Part shown: one piece after another, positions 6,732 to 13,356 of the stretch
How the letters are laid out: every line of letters begins with the position of its first letter
Numbering within the stretch: the stretch's first letter is position 1
The notes under the pieces: generated by a model
What the model was told of the DNA's origin: nothing
The model's database searches: none
The model's input: only the letters and a program-made list of their open reading frames with translations
Position numbers and translations under genes: made by a program
From: Acidimicrobiia bacterium
GTDB taxonomy: Bacteria > Actinomycetota > Acidimicrobiia > IMCC26256
Assembly (NCBI GenBank): GCA_023262065.1
Contig: JALRDW010000072.1
Coordinates: forward strand, 1-15,930
Length of the DNA stretch: 15,930 nucleotides
Direction of reading: 5' to 3'

Positions 6732-7568
6732 TCAGTCCTCCTCGGCGATGCGCTCGATGCCCGAGTACACGGTGGCACGTCCGTCCCTGACGAACCCGAC
6801 GAGGGTCTGTCCCGTGCGCCGTGCGACCTCGACCGCAAGGCTCGTCGGGGCCGACACGGCGACGACGATCGGGATGCCGGCGACCGCGGCCTTCTGCATG
6901 ACCTCGAAGGACACCCGCCCGCTCACCGCCAGGATGGGCGCTCCATCGGGGTCGAGGCCCGGATCGAGGAGACGCTCCCCGATGACCTTGTCGATCGCAT
7001 TGTGGCGTCCGACGTCCTCACGGGCCACGACCACCGTCCCGTCGGCCCGACAGAGTGCCGCCGCGTGGAGGGCTCCCGTCTGGTCGAACACGGTCTGGGC
7101 CGCACGCAACCGGTCGGGCAGCGCCATGAGCACCGCAGTGGGGATGACCGGGCCATCGGCCACCGGTCCGGCGGTGACGGCCAGGTCGTCGAGCGCCGTC
7201 TTGCCGCAGAGTCCGCAGGAGGCGGATGCGATGAACGCGCGCTCCCGGGTCGGGGCGAGGAACGGCCCCCGGGTCGTCACCGTCACGATGTTGTACTGCT
7301 GCTCGACCTCGCCGCTCGTGCAGTACGCGACGCCTGCGAGCCCACCGGCGGGACCGAGCAGTCCCTCGGACGAGAGGAACCCGACGGCGAGCGCGAAGTC
7401 GTGGCCGGGGGTACGCATGGTGACCGCGACCGGCACGGGATCCTGACCCGGTCCGTGGGCTCGGATCTCCATCGGCTCCTCGGCCGCGAGCCGGTCGGGC
7501 ACCGTCCGGCGCGTGCCCTGCGCCACGACGGTCACCTGCGCCGGCTGCACGGCACGTCGCACGCTCAC
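6732..7568 (-). CDS. fdhD: Molybdenum cofactor sulfurtransferase FdhD
   Basis: 278-aa FdhD. This protein passes sulfur from a cysteine desulfurase to the molybdopterin cofactor, which FdhF-type enzymes need to be active. Key signatures are SASCGLCGK (115-123; Cys118 and Cys121 are the sulfur-carrying pair), EDVGRHNAIDKVIG (184-197) and SGRVSFEVMQKAAVAGIPIVVAVSAPT (216-242), all intact. The start is placed at the GTG that overlaps the previous stop (GTGA, 7568); a GTG at 7562 is also possible, and neither has a strong Shine-Dalgarno site. It directly precedes the YdeP-type oxidoreductase with one base between, and its last codons supply that gene's ribosome-binding site, so the two should be made together. 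Confidence 0.93.
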   Translation of the reverse strand: MSVRRAVQPAQVTVVAQGTRRTVPDRLAAEEPMEIRAHGPGQDPVPVAVTMRTPGHDFALAVGFLSSEGLLGPAGGLAGVAYCTSGEVEQQYNIVTVTTRGPFLAPTRERAFIASASCGLCGKTALDDLAVTAGPVADGPVIPTAVLMALPDRLRAAQTVFDQTGALHAAALCRADGTVVVAREDVGRHNAIDKVIGERLLDPGLDPDGAPILAVSGRVSFEVMQKAAVAGIPIVVAVSAPTSLAVEVARRTGQTLVGFVRDGRATVYSGIERIAEED

Positions 7569-8218
7569 CACCGGAGGATCCCGTGGGCGATGAGGTACGG
7601 ACCGATCAGGAGGAGCACGACCGTCAGCGCGTGCGGACCGTGGTCGTCGAGGTATCCCCGGATCGATGCGAGCACCGCGCCCGATGCCCGGGGGGCTGCA
7701 ACGGTGAGCACGAGCGGCAGCCACACGAGGGTCAGGACGATGACCGAGTCGAGGGCGAGGACCACGAGCTGCTCACCGACGGGGATGGTGGCGTGGGCGA
7801 CGAGCTTCGTCTCCACCACGATGAGGGCCACGGTGCTCAGGTTGGTGAGCATGAGGACCACGCCCGCACCGAGGGCCGCCGCGGTGCCCGGGCCGGCGGC
7901 GGCGGGCTTCGGCGTCGACGGACGCCCCCACCGGCGGGTGCGCAGGATCCCCCAGAGGAGCAGGAGGCTGCCGGCCACGAGGTCGACCGTGGCGGCGCGA
8001 TGCGGATGAGCACCCGAGGCCACGCCCACGGTCTGGTGACGGAACACGAGCCACGCCGCGAGGGTCACCGCCGCGGTGGTGGCGGCGGCACCGAGCGCGA
8101 AGGCCCACGCGGCCGCCCGACGACCGGACGCCAGCATGCCGACGAGGGCGACGAGCAGCACCGGACTCACGGCGGCCCCGAGTGCCACCGGGACCGTGAC
8201 GACGAACGTGCGCAGCAT
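7565..8218 (-). CDS. Six-helix membrane protein, GAP/Sap (LysE-like) family
   Basis: 217-aa integral membrane protein with about six hydrophobic segments (roughly 4-30, 36-58, 74-94, 112-134, 142-167 and 190-213) and a basic loop at 95-106. The start VTVPVALGAAVSPVLLVALV and the paired three-helix layout resemble actinobacterial GAP/Sap (sulfolipid-addressing) proteins, a LysE-like export family. I recognise the pattern, not a specific orthologue. The ATG at 8218 shares its A with the mobA stop codon (TGATG), and its own stop overlaps the fdhD start. It is thus embedded in a molybdenum-cofactor operon, which suggests export or uptake linked to that pathway, though this is inference. A simple anion or metabolite transporter is equally possible. 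Confidence 0.65.
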   Translation of the reverse strand: MLRTFVVTVPVALGAAVSPVLLVALVGMLASGRRAAAWAFALGAAATTAAVTLAAWLVFRHQTVGVASGAHPHRAATVDLVAGSLLLLWGILRTRRWGRPSTPKPAAAGPGTAAALGAGVVLMLTNLSTVALIVVETKLVAHATIPVGEQLVVLALDSVIVLTLVWLPLVLTVAAPRASGAVLASIRGYLDDHGPHALTVVLLLIGPYLIAHGILRW

Positions 8219-8805
8219 CAGGTGCGGCCGTCGGCACCCGACGCACGCGCGATGCGCAACCGTTCGAGGTCCTCGGGGGTGTCGACGTCTCGGAAGGTCG
8301 CCGCCGTCACCATCCGTGACCACGCGTCCTCGAGGAGCACCTCGTGGGGACTCGCCGCGAGCAGCGCGCGCAACGACCGCTCCCCGGCCGCGATCAGGTC
8401 CGGCGCGATCCGGCGGGCTTCGACCCCGTACCGGGCGCACAGGGTCTGCAGGCGTCCCTCCGACTCGGGCACCACGCCATCGGCTCCCGGGTGATCGACG
8501 AGGATGCGGAGGAGCAGCGGGTCGAGGTCGGGCATGTCACAGGCCACCATGAGGATCGGCACGCCGTCGGGCAGCCGGGCGCTCCCGGTCGCGAACGCGG
8601 CGAGCGGACCCTCGCCGGCCGGATCCTCCCGGACGACCTCGAGGTCGGTGTACCCGGGCCCGACCTCCACCACGGGGGAGCAGACCGAGGCGAGGACGCG
8701 AGCGGTCCGCACCGCCAGGGTCTCGCCGTCGATCTCGATGGCGGCCTTCGGCGTGCCCATCCGACGGCTGGCGCCGCCGGTGAGGAGCAGAGCGGGGATC
8801 GTCAC
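8218..8805 (-). CDS. mobA: Molybdenum cofactor guanylyltransferase MobA
   Basis: 195-aa nucleotidyltransferase that joins GMP from GTP to Mo-molybdopterin, giving the guanine dinucleotide cofactor used by FdhF-type enzymes. Signatures: the N-terminal nucleotide loop LLTGGASRRMGTPKAA (7-22), EDPAGEGPLAA (60-70), VACDMPDLDP (87-96, metal-binding Asp90) and the closing DVDTPEDLERL. Length fits the family. It has a GTG start at 8805; an ATG two bases earlier runs straight into a stop. There is no ribosome-binding site, but a -10-like TAGCCT sits exactly 7 nt upstream, as in leaderless transcripts. The genes downstream overlap by 1 and 4 nt, so mobA probably heads the operon running to 2912. Confidence 0.88.
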   Translation of the reverse strand: MTIPALLLTGGASRRMGTPKAAIEIDGETLAVRTARVLASVCSPVVEVGPGYTDLEVVREDPAGEGPLAAFATGSARLPDGVPILMVACDMPDLDPLLLRILVDHPGADGVVPESEGRLQTLCARYGVEARRIAPDLIAAGERSLRALLAASPHEVLLEDAWSRMVTAATFRDVDTPEDLERLRIARASGADGRT

Positions 8806-8812
8806 ATCATCG

Positions 8813-8818
8813 AGGCTA
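8813..8818 (-). promoter_or_regulatory. Putative leaderless promoter -10 (TAGCCT) for mobA
   Basis: TANNNT followed by exactly 7 nt and then the GTG start codon is the typical geometry of leaderless genes in actinobacteria. The absence of a Shine-Dalgarno site supports this. No clear -35 box is seen at 17-18 nt. Confidence 0.5.
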
Positions 8819-8841
8819 GACCGCCCCCGGCACCCGATCCG

Positions 8842-9261
8842 TCAGTGCGGGGCATCCTCGGGACGCAGGGTGTAGGCGGTGACCTCCCAGCGCCCCATCC
8901 GCCGTCCCATCCGGACCTCGTGGTGCACCACGGATCCGTCACGCAGCACGAGCTCGGTGATCGCTGCGGCGACCTCCCCGGCCTCGGCGAGGTCGACGAC
9001 CGCCGCGGTGGCGACGAGATCGGCCGGATGCTCGACCGAGTCGTAGGCCGCCCGCTTGGCCCGGACGAACGCCTTCCGATCGAGGCCGTCGCGCAGCTCC
9101 TGGGCCGACAGCGCCCAGACGGTCGCGAAGTCGAGTCGGTCCCACGCGTACTCGTAGGCGAGGGCGAGGTCAGCGGTGGACGGGCCCGGATCCACGGCGG
9201 CGATCACGATGACGGCCGCGATGAGCAGGCCGATCACGATGAGGACCACGACGGTGGTCAC
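8842..9261 (-). CDS. Membrane-anchored NTF2-like small protein, function unknown
   Basis: 139-aa protein. Residues 2-23 (TTVVVLIVIGLLIAAVIVIAAV) form one transmembrane helix that probably serves as an uncleaved anchor. The rest is a compact alpha+beta domain: helices containing AYEYAWDRLDFATVWALSAQELRDG (about 36-60), then strands ending MGRWEVTAYTLRPED. The order helix, helix, then curved sheet suggests an NTF2/SnoaL-like cone, but no catalytic residues can be named. The GTG at 9261 overlaps the stop of the dehydratase gene (GTGA), so the two are coupled; an upstream extension in this frame would run back through that gene. It ends 36 nt before mobA starts. Confidence 0.65.
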   Translation of the reverse strand: MTTVVVLIVIGLLIAAVIVIAAVDPGPSTADLALAYEYAWDRLDFATVWALSAQELRDGLDRKAFVRAKRAAYDSVEHPADLVATAAVVDLAEAGEVAAAITELVLRDGSVVHHEVRMGRRMGRWEVTAYTLRPEDAPH

Positions 9262-9560
9262 GCCCCCACCCCTCGGGCCGCCGCATCGACGGCATCGGCG
9301 AGTTCGAGGTCGAGCCGGGTGAGTCCGCCGGCGTCGTGGGTCGTGAGCGCCACGTGGACGGTGCGCCACCGCACGTCGAGGTCCGGGTGGTGGTCGGCGG
9401 CCTCAGCGGCGAAGCCGATCCGGGTCACGAGCGCGATCGCGTCGGCGAACGAGGGGGTCTCGATCGATCGACGGATCACCTCCCCCTCGCGCCGCCAGTC
9501 CGGGCGCGCCGCAAGACCGGCGGCGAGTTCGGCGGCATCGAGGCGGGCGGGTCGGCTCAC
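9258..9560 (-). CDS. Pterin-4a-carbinolamine dehydratase (PCD/DCoH family)
   Basis: 100-aa 4a-hydroxytetrahydrobiopterin dehydratase. The active-site block EAADHHPDLDVRW followed by VHVALTTHDAGGLT (about 53-79) has the paired histidines, the conserved W and the THDAGGLT segment of functional members. The classical role is recycling oxidised tetrahydropterin for aromatic amino-acid hydroxylases. No hydroxylase is nearby, and some family members have been linked by gene context to molybdopterin metabolism, which would suit the mobA/fdhD genes just downstream (inference). I chose the GTG at 9560, preceded by GGGGAAGG, because it gives the usual family length. A GTG at 9605 overlapping the previous stop would add 15 residues. 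Confidence 0.87.
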   Translation of the reverse strand: MSRPARLDAAELAAGLAARPDWRREGEVIRRSIETPSFADAIALVTRIGFAAEAADHHPDLDVRWRTVHVALTTHDAGGLTRLDLELADAVDAAARGVGA

Positions 9561-9601
9561 CTCGGCATCCTTCCCCGGCGTGCCGGCGATCGCCAACCGG
9601 C

Positions 9602-10279
9602 TCACTCCCCGAGGACCGCCTGCGGCTCCGGATCACCGCCCGCGACCCCCAGGTGGAGGCGGGCGAGGAACCAGTGCGCGATCGGACCGCTCGCGAAGGC
9701 GACGAGGACCGTCCCGACCCCCACCTCCCCGCCGAGGACCCAACCGAGTCCCAACGCGGTGAGTTCCATCACGGTGCGCACGAGCCAGAGGGGATGCCCG
9801 CGGCGGGCGAACGCGGTCATGAGGCCGTCGCGCGGTCCGGGACCGAGGCCCGCCCCGATGTAGAGGCCCGCGCCGAGTCCGATGAGCACGGTCCCGCCGA
9901 GGAGCATCGGCACGCGCACCGCGATGGCCGCCACCTCCGGGACGAGGTCGAGGGCGAGGTCGATGACCAATCCGACGGTGAGCACGTTCACGACCGTCCC
10001 GAGGCCGAACGGCTGTCGCAGCGGGACCCACGCGAGGAGGATGAGCAGTCCGAGTCCGATGACCACGACGCCGAAGTCGAGGCCGGTCACCTCTGCGAGC
10101 CCCTGGTGCATCACGTCGTAGGGCGCGAGGCCGAGTCCGGCCCGCACCGTGAGCGCGACACCGGTCCCGAGCACGAGGATGCCGAGCACGAGGCGCGGGA
10201 GTCGCCGCCGCAGTTCGGCGGGGCTCGGACGGCCGAGGACCTCGAGGCCCCCATCGATGTCGTGCGGGCGCGCGCTCAC
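9602..10279 (-). CDS. YczE/YitT-type integral membrane protein
   Basis: 225-aa membrane protein. Family hallmarks are the glycine-rich motifs GLGLAPYDVMHQGLAEVTGL (48-67), PFGLGTVVNVLTVGLVIDL (90-108), GLYIGAGLGPGPRDGLM (138-154) and the GGEVGVGTVLVAFASGP segment near 183-199. At least five hydrophobic helices are visible. YczE-like proteins are widespread and uncharacterised in actinobacteria; in Bacillus one affects secondary-metabolite production. The GTG start at 10279 lies 7 nt after the protease stop, with only a weak GGA upstream, so it is probably co-transcribed with the protease. Confidence 0.82.
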   Translation of the reverse strand: MSARPHDIDGGLEVLGRPSPAELRRRLPRLVLGILVLGTGVALTVRAGLGLAPYDVMHQGLAEVTGLDFGVVVIGLGLLILLAWVPLRQPFGLGTVVNVLTVGLVIDLALDLVPEVAAIAVRVPMLLGGTVLIGLGAGLYIGAGLGPGPRDGLMTAFARRGHPLWLVRTVMELTALGLGWVLGGEVGVGTVLVAFASGPIAHWFLARLHLGVAGGDPEPQAVLGE

Positions 10280-10286
10280 GCGCGCG

Positions 10287-13064
10287 TCATCCGTACCATC
10301 CGACGACGTCGACCACGACGTGCGCGCTCCCGGTGTTGTTGTAGATCGACACCCCGCCGAGGGTGCCCACCGGCACGATCACGAGGTTCGGGACCGTCTC
10401 GCCGGTGGCGAGGTTGACGCTCGAGGCCAGCGGTCGCGCGATGCCGGTGGGCCACACGGTGAGGAAGGTCGGTGCGGTCGCGCCGGTGGCCGTCACGTTG
10501 AGGGCCACCGCGGTCGCCCAGGTCGGGACCCCTGCACCACCCGTCGCGCGCACGACTCGGGCCTCGCCCTGACGGACGGGGGCCGCGGCGTCCCGCGTGT
10601 CGAGGATGCGGACCGGGGCCTGGGCGACGAAGGCGTCACCGGGCACCGACCCGTACCACCCGACGACGTCCGCGATCACCGCGGCCTGGCCGGTCAGGTT
10701 GTAGATCGACACGGTGCCGTCGGCGGCGAGCGGCGCGATGAGCAGGTTCGGGCGGGTCGCCCCGGCCGGCCAGTTGAGGCTCGAGGCCGTCGGGCGCGCG
10801 ACGTCGCTCGGCCACACGGTGAGGAACGACGGCGCCGTGGTGTCCGTCACCGTCACGTTGACCACCACGGCGGTCGCCCCGGACGCCGGCACTCCGCCAC
10901 GACCGGCGACCGTGAGCACCCGGACCGTGCCCGGGCCGAGCGGTGCGGCGATCGAACCGGTGCCGTTCCTGGTGTCGAGCACACGCGCCGGCGTCACCGG
11001 ATGGAACTCGCTCCCGGAGGCCCGCGCCGCGCCGCCGTCGTCGTACCACCCGACGACGTCGATGATGACGTGGGCGGACCCCGTGGCGTTCACCATGCTG
11101 ACCGCCCCGAGGATGCCGAGGGCCGAGACCACGAGGTTGGCTCGGGTGTCCCCGGTCGGCCAGTTGAGGTTCGAGGCGAGCGGTCGGGCCACCCCGGCCG
11201 GCCACACGGTCAGGACCGAGGGTGCACTCCCACCGGTGACCGTGACGTTCATCGCGACCGCCTCGACCCCGCCCGCGGGAACACCGGCCTGGCCGAGCAG
11301 CCCGAGCGAGCGGATCTCACCCTGACCCATCGCACCACCGGTCGTGCGGGTGTCGAGGACCCGGGTCGGGGTGACGGGGTGGTACCCGCCGTAGGGCAGC
11401 CACGCGATCGCCAGGGCGACCGCACCGGCGGCGGATCCCTTGCCGGCCACCGCGATGCGGTACCTGGTCCCGGCGACGGAGGTGAAGGACACCGCGCTCG
11501 TCGTCCCCGCACCGCTGTTGTCGTTGGACGCGACCGCGGTGAGCGATCGCACCCCGGTGCCGGTGTAGACCGCGAGCACCGTGTCGATCGACGAACCGGC
11601 GGTGGTGAGGCTGAGTGCGCCCGCACTCGGCGCGTCGAAGGTCCACCAGAGCGAACCCCCCGAGGTGACGCCGGCGTGCTGGGGCTCACCCGACTCGCGG
11701 GTGGCCCCGACCGTGGTGGCTCGCACGGGCTCGACGGTTCCGGGGTTCACGGGCAGAGCGCGGGCGAACACGTCGTTCCCGATGGCCGCCCAGAGGTCGA
11801 TGCGCGGCTTGCCCCGGGAGTCGCCGGTCGGCACGCGGCCGGTCGCGGTCAGACGAGCTGCGGTCTCGTCGAGGGTCGCGGTGGGGTACGCGGCCCGCAG
11901 CACCGCGAACGCACCGACCACGTGCGGCGTGGCCATCGACGATCCGGTCTCGTACGCGTACCCACCCGGCACCGACGAGAGGATCCCCTCCCCCGGCGCC
12001 CAGTACGACATGAGGTCGTTGCGGTTCGAGAACGAGGAGACCGCGTCGGCGTCACCCACCGAACCGACGCCGTACACGCCGGTCATGCAGGCCGGGAACG
12101 AGATGCCGGTCGAGCTGCCGTCGTTCCCCGTGGCCGCGACCGTGGCGATACCGGCCGTGCGCAGCCGGTCGGTCACCGTCCGGTACCCGATCCCGATGCC
12201 GTCGGCGTCGCAGGTCGGGCGATCGGCGTAGAGCGAGAACCCGAGACTCAGGTTCGCCGCTGCGATCGTGAAGGTGTTGCGCTGCGCGTAGACCCAGTCG
12301 AGTCCCGCCATCTGGTCGCTCGTCCACGAGATCGCCGAGTTGCCCGAGCGCGAGAACACCTGCACCGCGAGGATCGTCGCCTCGGGCGCCACCCCGAGCC
12401 GCACGCCGTCGTTCCCCGCGGCGATGCCGGCGACGTGGGTGCCGTGCCCGCACGCGCCCGCCGAGAACGTGCACGGCGCCGCCGATCCACTCCCGAACAT
12501 CGTGGTCTGCCCGTTCGGGCAGTTCCCACTGCGGGAGAAGCAGGCCTCGCCCACGACCCGACCGGCGAGCATCGGGTGGCTCGCATCCACACCGGTGTCG
12601 AGGATCGCCACCGTTGCGCCGCGCCCGGTCGCCCCGGCATCCTGCGCGGCGGCCGCGCCGATCTGGGTGAGGTTCGTCGACGCCGAGATCCGGGAGGCAC
12701 GATCCGGCTCGATCCCGATGACGCCGGGCGCGGTTCGCAGCGCCTCGACGCCGTCACGATCGAGCTCGGCGGCGACGGCGTCCACGGTGCGGTAGCGCCG
12801 GGTGACCTCGGAGTCGGTGCCATCGAACGCCGCCGCGACCTCGGAGGAACTGGCGTCGGGCGCGTAGCGGACGATCACGGGGACGGAACCGTCGGGATCG
12901 CCCTCGATCCGGGTCGCGATCCGGTCGAGCGCGGCGTCCACTCCCGGGGCGGCCTCGGGGACGGCGAACGCCGGCAGCGGGGCGGCGAGGAGCGCGATGA
13001 CGAACGCGGTGAGGACCGCGCCCCGTCCCGCTGCGACGCGCCGCTGGCGTCGACTCCCTCGCAC
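10287..13064 (-). CDS. Secreted subtilisin-like serine protease (S8) with three C-terminal repeats
   Basis: 925-aa pre-pro-enzyme. Residues 1-34 are a signal peptide (SRRQRR, hydrophobic run, PAFA). Residues about 60-125 are an I9-type propeptide (VPVIVRYAP...GVIGIEPDR). The peptidase domain, about 135-430, holds the triad Asp156 (AILDTGVD), His207 (CGHGTHVAG) and Ser376 (TGSSMATPHVVG), with oxyanion Asn314 (ATGNDG). A cysteine-rich insert (Cys175, 182, 198, 205) sits just before the His motif and may form two disulfides. Residues about 440-556 resemble a pre-peptidase C-terminal beta-sandwich. Three repeats of about 115 residues follow. The protein ends exactly at the last GWYG, with no LPXTG or membrane anchor. 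The GTG start at 13064 has AGGAGGGA 8 nt upstream. It probably degrades extracellular protein at or near the cell surface. Confidence 0.92.
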   Translation of the reverse strand: MRGSRRQRRVAAGRGAVLTAFVIALLAAPLPAFAVPEAAPGVDAALDRIATRIEGDPDGSVPVIVRYAPDASSSEVAAAFDGTDSEVTRRYRTVDAVAAELDRDGVEALRTAPGVIGIEPDRASRISASTNLTQIGAAAAQDAGATGRGATVAILDTGVDASHPMLAGRVVGEACFSRSGNCPNGQTTMFGSGSAAPCTFSAGACGHGTHVAGIAAGNDGVRLGVAPEATILAVQVFSRSGNSAISWTSDQMAGLDWVYAQRNTFTIAAANLSLGFSLYADRPTCDADGIGIGYRTVTDRLRTAGIATVAATGNDGSSTGISFPACMTGVYGVGSVGDADAVSSFSNRNDLMSYWAPGEGILSSVPGGYAYETGSSMATPHVVGAFAVLRAAYPTATLDETAARLTATGRVPTGDSRGKPRIDLWAAIGNDVFARALPVNPGTVEPVRATTVGATRESGEPQHAGVTSGGSLWWTFDAPSAGALSLTTAGSSIDTVLAVYTGTGVRSLTAVASNDNSGAGTTSAVSFTSVAGTRYRIAVAGKGSAAGAVALAIAWLPYGGYHPVTPTRVLDTRTTGGAMGQGEIRSLGLLGQAGVPAGGVEAVAMNVTVTGGSAPSVLTVWPAGVARPLASNLNWPTGDTRANLVVSALGILGAVSMVNATGSAHVIIDVVGWYDDGGAARASGSEFHPVTPARVLDTRNGTGSIAAPLGPGTVRVLTVAGRGGVPASGATAVVVNVTVTDTTAPSFLTVWPSDVARPTASSLNWPAGATRPNLLIAPLAADGTVSIYNLTGQAAVIADVVGWYGSVPGDAFVAQAPVRILDTRDAAAPVRQGEARVVRATGGAGVPTWATAVALNVTATGATAPTFLTVWPTGIARPLASSVNLATGETVPNLVIVPVGTLGGVSIYNNTGSAHVVVDVVGWYG
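10290..11387 (-). repeat. Three intragenic C-terminal repeat modules of the protease
   Basis: The modules cover residues 560-674 (11387-11043), 687-804 (11006-10653) and 813-925 (10628-10290). Each opens with (H)PVTPxRVLDTR or a close variant. Each then has GVPxxGxxAVxxNVT, the core SxLTVWPxxxARPxASxLNW and SIYNxTGxAxV, and closes with DVVGWY. They have diverged at the DNA level, so they are old duplications. The module recurs in extracellular actinobacterial proteins, where it is taken to be a surface or carbohydrate-attachment domain. Confidence 0.9.
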
Positions 13065-13098
13065 CGCTCGGATCCCTCCTCGTGCCCGCCGGACTCCT

Positions 13099-13117
13099 CC
13101 GTCGGGCGCCCCGACGG
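13099..13117 (-). other. 8-bp hairpin in the protease leader
   Basis: CCGTCGGG and CCCGACGG flank a 3-nt loop 35 nt upstream of the protease GTG, just before its ribosome-binding site. It may tune translation or transcription of the protease. There is no U-tract. Confidence 0.35.
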
Positions 13118-13132
13118 TACGACGCGCGCGCT

Positions 13133-13158
13133 CCGATCGGGCAGCGCTGCCCGATCGG
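13133..13158. promoter_or_regulatory. Perfect 26-bp palindrome upstream of the protease gene
   Basis: Half-site CCGATCGGGCAGC is followed at once by its exact reverse complement. Each half contains the self-palindrome CCGATCGG, so the element is two 8-bp palindromes 10 bp apart. It lies 69-94 nt upstream of the protease start and about 85 nt beyond the CAT tRNA. A dimer-of-dimers operator or a hairpin terminator of the tRNA transcript would both fit. Confidence 0.6.
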
Positions 13159-13220
13159 GCGACGCGGATCGGCCGGAACGCTCGACCCTCACCTATCGGC
13201 CGTTCCGGGCGTGCGCTTGA

Positions 13221-13235
13221 CCGCCGAACCGGCGG
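13221..13235 (-). terminator. Short hairpin after the CAT tRNA gene
   Basis: CCGCCG / CGGCGG with a 3-nt loop begins 7 nt past the tRNA 3' end in the direction of transcription. The stem is short and no U-run follows, so it is a weak terminator candidate; the larger palindrome further on may do the job. Confidence 0.4.
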
Positions 13236-13242
13236 CCCGCGG

Positions 13243-13315
13243 TGGGGCCGGAAGGGATCGAACCTTCGACCTGGGGATTATGAGTCCCTTGCTCTGACCA
13301 CTGAGCTACGGCCCC
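13243..13315 (-). tRNA. tRNA with CAT anticodon (elongator Met or lysidine-type Ile2)
   Basis: 73-nt cloverleaf. The acceptor GGGGCCG/CGGCCCC is 7 bp, the D-stem is GCTC/GAGC, the anticodon loop is CTCATAA (anticodon at 13280-13282), and the T-arm has GGTTCGATCC. Discriminator base is A and CCA is not encoded. The D-loop and acceptor lack initiator features (a 3-GC-pair anticodon stem and an unpaired position 1), so it is not the initiator. Elongator Met and Ile2 both use CAT and the CTCATAA loop, so the identity stays open. The first pair of the anticodon stem is an A-C mismatch. Confidence 0.9.
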
Positions 13316-13326
13316 GCGCCGCTCGC

Positions 13327-13356
13327 AGCCTAAGCCCGAGGCCCGCCGCCGGTCAC
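13327..13356 (-). promoter_or_regulatory. Putative promoter of the CAT tRNA
   Basis: GTGACC (13356-13351) and TAGGCT (13332-13327) are separated by 18 nt and match actinobacterial -35 and TANNNT -10 boxes. Transcription would begin a few bases before the tRNA 5' end at 13315. The -35 box overlaps the stop codon of the kelch-like gene. Confidence 0.5.

Noticed and set aside
4646..6790. 714-codon plus-strand frame opposite the molybdopterin oxidoreductase
   Set aside because: It is a shadow of the well-supported minus-strand gene, with Arg/Asp/Glu/Val-rich composition and no recognisable domain.
6731..6838. 36-residue N-terminal extension of the oxidoreductase into fdhD
   Set aside because: The GTG at 6730 has AGGAGG at ideal spacing and the extension is merely fdhD read in another frame.
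10149..13220. Open frame of over 1000 codons on the plus strand opposite the protease
   Set aside because: It mirrors a protein with an intact catalytic triad and a good ribosome-binding site. Long antisense frames are expected at this GC content, and its translation is low-complexity Arg/Gly/Asp without a domain.
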